Position numbers and translations under genes: made by a program. A DNA stretch of 64,000 nucleotides, from the IMG/VR virus record IMGVR_UViG_3300036792_000218, positions 28,370-92,369 of that record. One strand, 5' to 3'. Below the pieces are notes generated by a model, which was not told where the DNA came from, searched no databases, and worked only from the letters and a program-made list of their open reading frames with translations. Positions 1 to 7,926 of this stretch are shown here, one piece after another. Source of the stretch: a virus. Each line of letters starts with the position of its first letter. The stretch's first letter is position 1.

Positions 1-683
1 CGCAGAACATCGTGAACATGGCGGAGTCCGACGGCGGGCTGCTGTTCGTCGACGGCCCCGGTTACGTGTTCTACATGGGCCGGGGCGCCGGGTACAACCT
101 GCCGGTCACGGGCACGTTCGGGGAGAACACGGCGGCCGGCGAGTACCCGTACCTCGACGACATCGGGTTCGACGACGACCCCGCCCAGGTTTACAACGAC
201 ATCACCCTGACCCAGTTGTCGGCGCCGCAGGTGATCGGCGCCGCGGACGTGTCCGCTGTCGTCACCCCGGTCAGCACCGCCGCGGTTGCCGCGAGCGTCG
301 AGCAGTACGGTGACCAGACGCTGCAGCAGACCAGCTACCTGTTCGACCTGCCGATCATCCAGGACAGCGCCAACTGGATTTTCTGGACCAACGGCACCCC
401 GCAGATCCGCGTGGCGCAGCTGACCCTCGACCCCGGCGCGAACCCCGCCCTGTGGCCGGTCGCGCTCGGCGTCGAGGTCGGGCAGGTGTACACCGTCAAC
501 CGGCGGCTAGGCGGAACCCAGGTCGTCATCACGGGCGAGTTCCAGGTCATGAGCGTCGCCCACACCGTTCAGGGGCGACGCTGGCAGACGAAACTGACGC
601 TGGTCACCTACCCCGGCGTCGTCCTGACCGCAGACGACAGCGTCCGCGGGCTGCTGAACGGGTCGAACCGGCTTTCCTGGTGA
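1..683 (+). CDS. Minor tail protein, C-terminal part (5' end outside window)
   Basis: The reading frame is open to the first base, so the gene starts outside the window; the first start-like codon in frame is a GTG at 12. The roughly 225 visible residues are beta-rich, with few charged residues and no transmembrane segment. The protein ends in a compact domain rich in Val, Thr and Gly. Position directly before two C1q-like and two fibre genes suggests a structural tail-tip or minor tail protein of a siphovirus. I do not recognise a specific fold, so the role comes mainly from synteny and composition. Confidence 0.6.
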   Translation, partial: QNIVNMAESDGGLLFVDGPGYVFYMGRGAGYNLPVTGTFGENTAAGEYPYLDDIGFDDDPAQVYNDITLTQLSAPQVIGAADVSAVVTPVSTAAVAASVEQYGDQTLQQTSYLFDLPIIQDSANWIFWTNGTPQIRVAQLTLDPGANPALWPVALGVEVGQVYTVNRRLGGTQVVITGEFQVMSVAHTVQGRRWQTKLTLVTYPGVVLTADDSVRGLLNGSNRLSW

Positions 684-703
684 ACGGCGGGGGGCGGTGA
701 AAG

Positions 704-1813
704 ATGGGTAACCCGACCGTCCCCAGCCCGTTTACGTGGGTGCCCGGGCCTGTCCCCGTGTGGGGGCTGCGCGACGTCTCCAACGCCGTCAGCTTCCTGT
801 CCGGGCCGCCGCTGTTCATGGGCTACAGCACGTCGTTCAGCGTGCCGACCGGCCCGACCACGCCCGTGACCCTGGACACCGAGGCGGTGGACACGTGGGG
901 CGGGCACACGCCGCCGGGAGCCCCCTACTTCTGCTGTGCGCCTGGCTGGCACCTGGTCACCGCCGCCGCCCAGTTCACCTACACGACCGCGACCGCGAAG
1001 GACTTCTCCGTGCTCCTCCAGGCGGGCAACGGGGTGACCGTGTCGCTCACCCTCCAGGGCGAGCAGGTCGCCGGCGGGTCCGGCCAGAACCCGTGCGCGA
1101 GCGCCGCCGACCTCGTGCAGCTCGTCAACGTCGGCGCGGACTTCGTTCAGATGGCAGGACGGCAGGACAGCGGCAGCGCGTCGGCGCTGGCCGGGAACCC
1201 GTACATGTCGGCCCGCTGGGTGTGCGCGAACTCGGGGACCGCCGGGCTGGCCGTCCCCGCGAACGCGGCGTGGCCGGTGCCGCCGGCGTACGTCACGAGC
1301 GCGTTCCTGAACGCGAACATCCGCGACGCGATCAGGTTCCTCACCTACCCGCCGATTTTCCGGGGCTACTACGCCGGGTCAGGCAACACCCTCCCGTCGC
1401 AGGCGTTCCCCGCCGGGACCGTGATCCCCCTCGACACCACCACGGGCAGCACCGTCGCCGGCGGCCCTGCGGTCGACAACTACAGCGGCTGGAATTCCGG
1501 CGGCAACTACTGGACCGCACCCGTCGCCGGCGTTTACGCCGTCTACGGGCAGGTCGCGGTGTCGACCTTCGCGGCGAACGGCACGCTAGCCGCCGGGTTC
1601 TCCGTCAACGGGACCGCCCAGTGGCTCAAGTCGTACTTCACCCAGACCGCCGCGGTTCCCCGTTCGGCGCTGGCCGCCCGGAAAATCAGGCTCAGCGCCG
1701 GCGACAGGGTGCAGCTCGTGGGATCGCAGAACTCCGGAAGCAGCCTGGCGCTGGAAGGATCGGGCACCGCCGCTGTCTTCAACAAGCTGATCATCGTGTG
1801 GGAGTCCGCGTGA
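704..1813 (+). CDS. Minor tail protein with two tandem C1q-like repeats
   Basis: This 369-residue protein is an internal duplication. Each half begins with a short helix ending in a Phe-Leu-x-x-Pro-Pro signature (LRDVSNAVSFLSGPP near residue 22, NIRDAIRFLTYPP near residue 206). A Gly/Thr/Val-rich beta-sandwich follows. The second copy carries the YSGWNSGGNYWTAPVAGVY stretch typical of C1q/TNF-like jelly rolls in phage tail proteins. The ATG at 704 has a purine-rich GGCGGTGAAAG just upstream. The likely role is a surface-exposed tail appendage that contacts the host envelope; the receptor is unknown. Confidence 0.6.
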   Translation: MGNPTVPSPFTWVPGPVPVWGLRDVSNAVSFLSGPPLFMGYSTSFSVPTGPTTPVTLDTEAVDTWGGHTPPGAPYFCCAPGWHLVTAAAQFTYTTATAKDFSVLLQAGNGVTVSLTLQGEQVAGGSGQNPCASAADLVQLVNVGADFVQMAGRQDSGSASALAGNPYMSARWVCANSGTAGLAVPANAAWPVPPAYVTSAFLNANIRDAIRFLTYPPIFRGYYAGSGNTLPSQAFPAGTVIPLDTTTGSTVAGGPAVDNYSGWNSGGNYWTAPVAGVYAVYGQVAVSTFAANGTLAAGFSVNGTAQWLKSYFTQTAAVPRSALAARKIRLSAGDRVQLVGSQNSGSSLALEGSGTAAVFNKLIIVWESA

Positions 1814-1838
1814 TGCCGGGCGGTCAGGGCGGCCGGCG

Positions 1839-2360
1839 ATGACGCTCTCAGCTCCTGTCGTCCCGTCATTCCCCGCCGGGTACGGGCCGCTGCCCGCCGA
1901 CTTCAACAACTGGGTTCAGGCGCCGCTCGCCGCGCTGACGTCACGGGTCGTGTTCCGTGCGGTGAAAACCAGCTCGCAGACCCTCGCCGCCGGCAACAAC
2001 ACGATCCAGTTCAACAGCATCCTGGAAGACCCCTACAGCGGCTGGAACCCCTCCACGTTCACGTGGACGCCGCCGGCGGCCTGGTCGGGAACCTACGTCG
2101 TCAGGGCCGGGATCGTCACCGGGGGCACCGCCGGGGGCCGCATAGGCGTCCTCGTCGGCCTCAACGGCAGCGCCCTCTACACGCTGGACACCATATGGAC
2201 TTCGACCAGCGTCGCGAACTCCGCGTGCGGGGAAGCGCCCGTGCAGCTCGTCGGGGGGCAGGACCAGGTATCCGTGATCGGTTACTCCACGGTAGCCGTC
2301 AACGTGGGCACCCTCGCCGGCGAGGAATGCACCTGCGAGATCACGTGGTACTCAAACTGA
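1839..2360 (+). CDS. Small minor tail protein, single C1q-like domain
   Basis: The 173 residues resemble one repeat unit of the preceding tail protein. A Pro-rich N-terminus is followed by a linker (FNNWVQAPLAALTSRVVFRA) and a beta-sandwich containing DPYSGWNPSTFTWTPPAAWSG, which parallels the YSGWN...YWTAPVAG stretch of its neighbour. It therefore probably arose by duplication of the same appendage domain. It has no signal peptide or membrane segment. The Shine-Dalgarno sequence before the ATG at 1839 is weak, so expression may depend on coupling to the upstream gene. Confidence 0.5.
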   Translation: MTLSAPVVPSFPAGYGPLPADFNNWVQAPLAALTSRVVFRAVKTSSQTLAAGNNTIQFNSILEDPYSGWNPSTFTWTPPAAWSGTYVVRAGIVTGGTAGGRIGVLVGLNGSALYTLDTIWTSTSVANSACGEAPVQLVGGQDQVSVIGYSTVAVNVGTLAGEECTCEITWYSN

Positions 2361-2376
2361 CCGGGGGTGACCGCGC

Positions 2377-3633
2377 GTGGCGCTGCTAACAGTCGAGGTG
2401 ACGGGCACGTTCACCGACGGGAGCGGCGAGCCGCTTGCGGGCACTGCCACGTTCACGCCGACGTCGACGGTCTACGCGGGCGGCGTGCCGGTCCTGCAGC
2501 CAGACGCTCCCGTTACCGCGCAGATCACGGACGGGCAGCTCAAGGCGCCGTCGGGTGACCCGCTGACGCTGACCGCGACCGACAACGACGGCCTGACGGT
2601 GGAGGGGCTGACGGGATGGTGGGCGTGGAACGCCCAGGTCACGGTGAGCGGGCAGGTACAGCCGCCCTGGTCGTTCTTCCTGCCTTACTCGTCCTCCCCG
2701 GTTGACCTGACGTCACTGGTGAACTCGCCGGCCAGCGGCGGCGGCTCCGGCACGGTCACCAGCGTCAACCACGTCGACCCCGACGGGTCGGGCAACGTCA
2801 CCCTCACGGCCGCCCAGGTCGGCGCGGACGCCTCCGGTGCGGCGGCGGCAGCGCTGTCGGCCGCCGAGACGTACGCGGCCGGCGTGGCGTCGGCGGCGCA
2901 GTCCAACGCGGAGACTTACGCGGCGGCGCAGGCCAGCGCCGCGCAGTCCGCGGCCGAAGCCGCATCGGACCCGGCCGGGGCCGCCGCGACAGCCCAGGCG
3001 AACGCGGAGACGTACGCGGCCGGGGCGGTCTCGGCCGAGACGACGCGCGCTGAGACGGCCGAGGGACTGCTGATCCCCCTGACGCAGCGAGGCGCTAACT
3101 CCGGTGTCGCCACGCTCGACACCGGCGGTCACGTTCCCACCGGGCAGCTTCCCGCCGCGACGACCGGCGCGCAGGGCGCGGTGCAGCTCGACGGGACCGC
3201 GGGCGACATCCAGCCGGTAGGCACCGCGGCCGCGGCCGGATCGGTCGGCAAGGTGGCCGACGCCGGGCACGTCCACGCGGGCCTGTCCAAGGTCACCGCG
3301 ACGCCCCTGGCCGGCTACACGCTGGTCAACGGCACCGGCACCGTGTCGGGCATGACGTGGACGTCGCCGAACGACGGCCAGATGCACATGATCCTGGTGA
3401 CCGCCAACATAGACGTCACCTCAAATGAGACGGGCGGCGCGATCGGTGTCTCGCTCACGTCACCGAACGGTGTAACGCACGTTCCCGGTGTCTACGCCGC
3501 CGGCCTCAGCGCAGGGTTCGCCTACTTCACCATGGCGTACTTCGTCGAGCCGAACACGACCGTGACGCTACAGCAGACGACCGCGCTCACCGCAGGCGCG
3601 GCGACGCTGTGGGCCGCGATCTGGGCACTCTAG
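2377..3633 (+). CDS. Tail fibre-like protein (paralogue of the next gene)
   Basis: The 418-residue product has three parts. An N-terminal beta domain of about 110 residues starts VEVTGTFTDGSGEPLAGTA. An Ala-rich coiled-coil shaft (about residues 140-225) repeats SAAETYAAG and AQSAAEAASDPAG-type units. A C-terminal beta domain is preceded by GDIQPVGTAAAAGSVGKVAD and a Gly-His-Val-His element. The N-terminal domain, the hinge GSGTVTSVNHV and the C-terminal domain recur in the next gene. This is the architecture of a trimeric fibre with an attachment head, shaft and receptor-facing tip. The start is GTG at 2377. Confidence 0.65.
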   Translation: MALLTVEVTGTFTDGSGEPLAGTATFTPTSTVYAGGVPVLQPDAPVTAQITDGQLKAPSGDPLTLTATDNDGLTVEGLTGWWAWNAQVTVSGQVQPPWSFFLPYSSSPVDLTSLVNSPASGGGSGTVTSVNHVDPDGSGNVTLTAAQVGADASGAAAAALSAAETYAAGVASAAQSNAETYAAAQASAAQSAAEAASDPAGAAATAQANAETYAAGAVSAETTRAETAEGLLIPLTQRGANSGVATLDTGGHVPTGQLPAATTGAQGAVQLDGTAGDIQPVGTAAAAGSVGKVADAGHVHAGLSKVTATPLAGYTLVNGTGTVSGMTWTSPNDGQMHMILVTANIDVTSNETGGAIGVSLTSPNGVTHVPGVYAAGLSAGFAYFTMAYFVEPNTTVTLQQTTALTAGAATLWAAIWAL

Positions 3634-3649
3634 GCGGGAGGCGCCGCAC

Positions 3650-5551
3650 GTGCTTTCCTACACGGAGATAACCGGGACGTTCGCCGACGGCGGCGGCAAC
3701 CGGCTATCCGGTACCGCCGAGTTCACCGTGAACACGACGCTCTACTCCCCGGGCGGGCCGGTGTTCCAGCCGGACGTCCCGATTCAGGCGGTGATCACCG
3801 GCGGCGAGCTCCAGTCGCTGTCAGGGGGCCCGCTCCGGCTCCTTGACCTGGCCAGCGCGGGCCTGGAAATGGCCGGGCAAACCGGGTTCTGGTTCTGGAC
3901 CGCCTGCGTTACCGTCGCCGGGCAGGTGCTCCCGCCGTGGAGTTTCTTCCTCGAGCATTCCGCTACGCCCGTTGACCTGTACTCACTTGCCGATACCGGC
4001 TCCGGGGGCGGCGGCGGCGGATCGGGCACCGTCACCAGCGTCAACCACGTCGGCCCCGACGGGTCGGGCAACGTCACCCTCACGGCCGCCCAGGTCGGCG
4101 CGGACGCGTCGGGTGCCGCTGCCGCCGCGCAGTCAGCCGCGGAGACCTACGCGGCGGGCGCGGCATCGGCGGCGCAGTCGGCCGCCGAGGCGGCATCGGA
4201 CCCCGCCGGGTCTGCCGGCGCAGCGCAGGCGGCCAGCCTCCAGAAGTCGGCGAACCTGTCCGACCTGGCGAACGCCGCGACGGCACGCGGGAACCTCGGT
4301 CTCGGGTCGGCCGCCACGCAGCCGTCTAGCGCGTTCGACGCGGCGGGGGCCGCCGCAGCGGCACAGTCCGCAGCCGAGGCCGCATCGGACCCGGCGGGTT
4401 CCGCCTCGACGGCACAGGCCGCGAGCCTCCAGAAGCTGGCCAACCTGTCTGACCTGGCAAGCACGGCAACCTCCAGGACGAACCTCGGGCTCGGGTCAGC
4501 CGCTGTGCACCCGGCGACGGACTTCGACGTGGCCGGGGCTGCGGCGGCGGTGGCAAGCGCTATCGCGGCCGAGCTCGGTGCCGCCAGCGGCATCGCCACA
4601 CTGGACGTCTCCGGCCACCTGACCGCCTCGCAACTCACCGCGGCGATCGTGGCCGCCGTCGGCGCGCTGCTCGCCGGCAACAACCTCAGCGACCTCGCGA
4701 ACGCCGCCACGGCACGCGGGAACCTCGGTCTCGGGTCGGCGGCGACGCAGCCCAGCAGCGCGTTCGACACGGCCGGGGCGGCGGCAACGGCACAGGCCGC
4801 GAGCCTTCAGAAGTCGGCGAACCTTTCCGACCTGGCCAGCGCCGCGACCTCCAGGACGAACCTCGGGCTCGGCACCGCGGCGACGCAGAACAGCGGCGCT
4901 TTCGACGCGGCCGGGGCCGCCGCAGCGGCGCAGGCGGCGGCTGAGGCGGCATCACTGCCCTCAACCGATGACCTGTCCGCGATCGCGAACGCCAACCCTG
5001 CAGCCGCGAACGTGCCGATGAACAGCAAGAAGTTCACCGGCGTGGCCAACGGCTCCGCGGCTACCGACTCGGCCGCGTTCGGGCAGATCCCGGTGGTCGA
5101 CTCAACCGCTGGCGACATCCAGCCGGTAGGCACGGCGGCGGCGGCCGGGGCGGTCGGCAAGGTGGCCGACGCCGGCCACGTGCACAAGGGCTTCGCCAAG
5201 CTCGCCACGACGGGGACCGCAGGGTTCGCGCTGCAGAACGCCACCCCGAACGTCATCTCCTGGACGGCACCAAACGACGGCGCCGTGCACATGTTCGTCG
5301 CGGTCAGCGTGGTGCACGTGACCAGTGCTGAAACGGGCGGCACGATCCAGGTCATCTACCAGTCGCCGACCTCCGGGGCCGGCAACCACTTCTCGCAGCT
5401 CCTCGCCGGCGGCCTCGGTACCGACGTCAACGGGCAGACCGGCACCACGATCTTCGCGCTTGTCCAGCCGGGGACCACCGTCACTATCCAGCAGACCGCG
5501 GCGCTCACCGCGGGCGCCGCAACCTTGGTCGCGGAGCTGTGGGGCAACTGA
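3650..5551 (+). CDS. Tail fibre protein with repeated NLSDLANAATARGNLGLG modules
   Basis: This 633-residue fibre shares its N-terminal domain, hinge and C-terminal domain with the preceding gene. Its shaft is longer: four copies of the classic phage fibre motif NLSDLANAATARGNLGLG are separated by Ala-rich AAAAQSAAEAASDPAGS segments. A GDIQPVGTAAAAGAVGKVAD block and a beta-rich tip follow. The GTG start at 3650 sits behind GGCGGGAGGCGC, and the same leader sequence precedes the gene at 5616. The pair looks like a recent duplication that diverged by gain or loss of shaft repeats, which is common where host range evolves. Confidence 0.75.
   Translation: MLSYTEITGTFADGGGNRLSGTAEFTVNTTLYSPGGPVFQPDVPIQAVITGGELQSLSGGPLRLLDLASAGLEMAGQTGFWFWTACVTVAGQVLPPWSFFLEHSATPVDLYSLADTGSGGGGGGSGTVTSVNHVGPDGSGNVTLTAAQVGADASGAAAAAQSAAETYAAGAASAAQSAAEAASDPAGSAGAAQAASLQKSANLSDLANAATARGNLGLGSAATQPSSAFDAAGAAAAAQSAAEAASDPAGSASTAQAASLQKLANLSDLASTATSRTNLGLGSAAVHPATDFDVAGAAAAVASAIAAELGAASGIATLDVSGHLTASQLTAAIVAAVGALLAGNNLSDLANAATARGNLGLGSAATQPSSAFDTAGAAATAQAASLQKSANLSDLASAATSRTNLGLGTAATQNSGAFDAAGAAAAAQAAAEAASLPSTDDLSAIANANPAAANVPMNSKKFTGVANGSAATDSAAFGQIPVVDSTAGDIQPVGTAAAAGAVGKVADAGHVHKGFAKLATTGTAGFALQNATPNVISWTAPNDGAVHMFVAVSVVHVTSAETGGTIQVIYQSPTSGAGNHFSQLLAGGLGTDVNGQTGTTIFALVQPGTTVTIQQTAALTAGAATLVAELWGN
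4250..4930 (+). repeat. Four intragenic fibre-shaft repeats
   Basis: Four DNA segments beginning near 4252, 4441, 4681 and 4819 encode NLSDLA-x-x-AT-(A/S)R-x-NLGLG followed by an Ala-rich stretch. The first and third are close to identical at the nucleotide level, and the second and fourth resemble each other. This suggests duplication of a two-unit block. Confidence 0.75.
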
Positions 5552-5615
5552 CGACCCGCCGCCGCTCACGGCACGTATCACCTGATGATCATCGCGTAAG
5601 GCGGGAGGCGCGCGT

Positions 5616-6005
5616 GTGCTGCTGTGGCTGGCCGTCACCGGCCCCGGAACGAGCGTCACCCCGATCGACACGGCATCCGACAGCATCACCGGGTACATCC
5701 TCGGTTTCGGGCCGCTCGGGATTATCGCCCTCGCCCTGGCATGGCTGCTGTTCCGCGGCTGGCGGCTCGTGTCACCCGAAGGGGCGGCCACGATCCGGGC
5801 GGAAGGCCGCGCGGACCTGATCGCCGAACGGGACCGCCTGCTAGACGAGAAGCACGCCGCCGAGCGGGAGCGTGACGAGGCGTCCAAGGTGGCCCGTGAC
5901 CTCGCCCCGCTGCTGTCGTCATTCATCGCGAGCACGGGCGCGCTGATCCCGATCCTCCAGGGCATCATCGCCACCGGGCGCGGACGGGGAGGCGGCACCC
6001 CTTGA
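5616..6005 (+). CDS. Small membrane protein with cytoplasmic coiled coil (holin-region protein)
   Basis: This 129-residue protein has one strong transmembrane segment (about residues 28-46, ILGFGPLGIIALALAWLLF). A charged coiled-coil stretch follows (about 62-92, rich in Arg/Glu/Asp). The C-terminus is moderately hydrophobic. It starts at GTG 5616, eight bases after GGGAGG. Lying between fibre genes and the endolysin, it belongs to the set of small membrane proteins from which the holin or a spanin-like factor would come. It has only one clear membrane span, so the holin call is tentative. Confidence 0.5.
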   Translation: MLLWLAVTGPGTSVTPIDTASDSITGYILGFGPLGIIALALAWLLFRGWRLVSPEGAATIRAEGRADLIAERDRLLDEKHAAERERDEASKVARDLAPLLSSFIASTGALIPILQGIIATGRGRGGGTP

Positions 6006-6247
6006 CCGATCCCGAAGACCTCGAGAAAGCCGAACGGGTGCAGGCTCAAGCCGCCGGGTTGAACCTCGAAGGTGTCGCCGAGCTCGCCGCCCAGGCCGTG
6101 GCCCACGGCGGGACCCCGGACATGCCTATCGGTGAGGTCCGCGACCTCGCCAGGACCGCCGTTGAGCAGGCCAGGAGCGTGACGGCCCTGCTTGAGCGCC
6201 TGTCGGCCTTGCTCGCACCGCCCCAGCCGCCGGGGGGTGACCAGTGA
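6002..6247 (+). CDS. Small soluble protein, unknown function
   Basis: This 81-residue acidic, Ala- and Glu-rich, probably all-helical protein starts at a TTG that overlaps the stop of the preceding membrane protein by four bases. The next gene overlaps its stop the same way. The tight coupling places it in the lysis cassette, but no motif reveals a function. Confidence 0.5.
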   Translation: MTDPEDLEKAERVQAQAAGLNLEGVAELAAQAVAHGGTPDMPIGEVRDLARTAVEQARSVTALLERLSALLAPPQPPGGDQ

Positions 6248-6390
6248 GCGCAGCCGATGTCAAGGGCGGCGCCGAGCTCAAGGACGTCCTCGCCGAACTC
6301 GAAACGCTCATGGGCTCACTGCGGGTCAACGTCGACACGCTGCAGGCCATCCTGACCGAACCGGAGGTGCCCGATGACGCCAGAGCCTGA
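6244..6390 (+). CDS. 48-residue coupled peptide in lysis region
   Basis: A GTG at 6244 overlaps the preceding stop (GTGA). It opens a 48-codon frame ending at TGA 6388-6390, which overlaps the start of the next gene at 6374. Third positions are almost all G or C, as in neighbouring real genes. The peptide is a single amphipathic helix rich in Leu, Glu and Val (ELKDVLAELETLMGSL). No function is recognised; it may be a small coiled-coil partner. Confidence 0.5.
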   Translation: MSAADVKGGAELKDVLAELETLMGSLRVNVDTLQAILTEPEVPDDARA

Positions 6391-6937
6391 CCCGGACACC
6401 ACGGAAACCGAGCTGCTGCCACCGGACCCGTCGGACCCGCTGGCCACCGCCCGGTACCTCGGCGCGTCAATGATCCGCATGGCGGCGCAGCTGAAAGCGT
6501 CGACGACGGCGAGCGAGGACCGTGACGCGAAGCTTGACCGGTACGCGCGCCGCAGCCGCCTGTACATCTGCATCGACGTCTTCCTGACCCTCGCGCTCGC
6601 CGGGATGGGCTTCTGGGTGAGCAGCACGTCGGAGCGGGCCAGCTCGGCGAGCACCAGCGCGGCGGCGGCCAACGCGAGGGCCGCCGCGGTGACCGCCGTC
6701 GAGCAGGCGCAGCACGCCGAGGCGGTCAGCGGGTGCGTGAGCGGCAATCAGTACCGCGCCGGGGTGGTCGTCTCACTGGACCGGCTGGTGATGCTCCTTG
6801 AAGGCCCCCACCCCACCGCCGTGATACGGAAGGCAGCCGTCGGCTACGAGCGGTACGTGCTGTCGAAGAACGAGCCGAGGGACTGCGCGGCCTCCTACTC
6901 GCTACCCAAGCCGAAGGAGACCGCTAGTGCCAAGTGA
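6374..6937 (+). CDS. Single-span membrane protein, holin candidate
   Basis: The 187-residue product has a soluble N-terminus and a basic segment (KLDRYARRSR). One transmembrane helix spans about residues 63-82 (CIDVFLTLALAGMGFWV). An Ala-rich, probably extracytoplasmic region follows with two Cys residues (CVSGNQY near 125 and DCAASY near 175) that could form a disulphide. It lies four genes before the endolysin, in the usual position of a holin or accessory lysis protein. Membrane topology is visible in the sequence; the holin role is inference. Confidence 0.5.
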   Translation: MTPEPDPDTTETELLPPDPSDPLATARYLGASMIRMAAQLKASTTASEDRDAKLDRYARRSRLYICIDVFLTLALAGMGFWVSSTSERASSASTSAAAANARAAAVTAVEQAQHAEAVSGCVSGNQYRAGVVVSLDRLVMLLEGPHPTAVIRKAAVGYERYVLSKNEPRDCAASYSLPKPKETASAK

Positions 6938-7409
6938 CGACGTCGCCGCGCACGACCAGGCCGAGGGGCATCACTACCTGATGCACTTCCCGCCGCACCC
7001 GGCGCGCGAGGACGACCCGCACTACGCCGACTTCGACCACTATCACCGCAAGACGCGGGCAGCCGCGCGGTGCTTCATCGGCGAGCGGATCGGGTTCGGT
7101 GACTGCAAGGACGCCCAGTGCAAGCCGTGCCCGCCACCCGCCGGCGGCGGCGAGCAGCCGGGTCTGGAACTCCATCACGCGCACGTCGAGTTCAGCCTTC
7201 AGAACGGCGTTGACCTCGCGGCACTGGAGAAGGACTACCCCGGCATCTCCGACCCGTCGCAGGTCGGGGCATGGGTCGAGTCGGATGCGAACTTCCGCTG
7301 GCTCTGCGCCTGGCATCATCGCGGCGCGGCCGGGGCCCACACCGCGTCGCACAGTGACTGGGAGGCCTCGCAGTACGTGCAGGGCCTGATCACGGCCGCG
7401 CCCAAGTGA
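6927..7409 (+). CDS. HNH-type nuclease-like protein
   Basis: The 160-residue protein has a Cys cluster (CKDAQCKPCPPP near residues 54-63). An HNH-like arrangement follows: LELHHAHVEFS near 77, an Asn in SDANFRWLCAWHHRG near 122, then conserved His residues. These features match small phage HNH endonucleases of the beta-beta-alpha-metal class, which are often found near packaging and late genes. Here the gene sits in the lysis region and starts at GTG 6927, overlapping the previous gene. It could also be a structural zinc protein if the catalytic His is not conserved. Confidence 0.55.
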   Translation: MPSDDVAAHDQAEGHHYLMHFPPHPAREDDPHYADFDHYHRKTRAAARCFIGERIGFGDCKDAQCKPCPPPAGGGEQPGLELHHAHVEFSLQNGVDLAALEKDYPGISDPSQVGAWVESDANFRWLCAWHHRGAAGAHTASHSDWEASQYVQGLITAAPK

Positions 7410-7504
7410 CCTGGCGCTGTTACCGCTGCGATCGCCCGTTCGCCCACGCCCGGTTCCTGGTCACGCACCTGATCGAGATCCACGGGGAAGGGGCGGCCAG
7501 GTGA
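7406..7504 (+). CDS. 32-residue C2H2-like micro zinc finger
   Basis: A GTG at 7406 overlaps the upstream stop as GTGA, and its TGA at 7502-7504 overlaps the next GTG start at 7501. The product contains CYRCDRPFAHARFLVTHLIEIH, that is Cys-x2-Cys-x12-His-x4-His, the spacing of a classical C2H2 zinc finger. A single finger can fold alone and may bind nucleic acid or a protein partner. Overlap with both neighbours and GC-rich third positions support translation. Confidence 0.5.
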   Translation: MTWRCYRCDRPFAHARFLVTHLIEIHGEGAAR

Positions 7505-7917
7505 ACCGGCTAGGCGACGTCGGGGAAGTCACCCAGACGATCCTCTACACGCCCGAGCTCAACGCGCGGGGTGTCTACGGGAATTGCCTCCAGGCGGCTG
7601 TAGCGAGCGCGCTCGGCGTGGACCTGGACGCGGTGCCGCACTTCGGGGCGTTCGCCTGGTGGGAGCCGGCGGCGCGGCTGTGGCTCCGTGGCCGGGGCCT
7701 TGACTGGCGCATGGTTAGCGGTATCCCGCCGGGCCGGTCGATCGTGGTCGGCCCGACCGTCCGGGAAACCGGAGAGCACGCGGTCGTCGGTGATGACGGG
7801 CGGATCGTCTGGGACCCTCACCCGTCACGCGCCGGGCTGACCGCCGTCAAGCGGTCGTACGTGCTCGAGGAATGGCCCGGCGCGGAGCCGAGCGGCTGCG
7901 TCTGCTGCGACGGCTAG
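7501..7917 (+). CDS. Papain-like cysteine-protease-fold protein
   Basis: The 138 residues contain the pattern seen in small phage proteins with a papain or C39-like fold. A catalytic-type Cys lies in YGNCLQAAVASALG (residue 29), with a hydrophobic core after it. A His follows in TGEHAVVG near residue 93, and a WDPHPS Asp/Asn element near 103. The active-site order Cys-His-Asp is preserved. It lies directly before the endolysin. A possible role is cleavage of a peptide or isopeptide bond during lysis or entry; a non-enzymatic relative cannot be excluded. Confidence 0.55.
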   Translation: MNRLGDVGEVTQTILYTPELNARGVYGNCLQAAVASALGVDLDAVPHFGAFAWWEPAARLWLRGRGLDWRMVSGIPPGRSIVVGPTVRETGEHAVVGDDGRIVWDPHPSRAGLTAVKRSYVLEEWPGAEPSGCVCCDG

Positions 7918-7926
7918 GGGGCAGCC

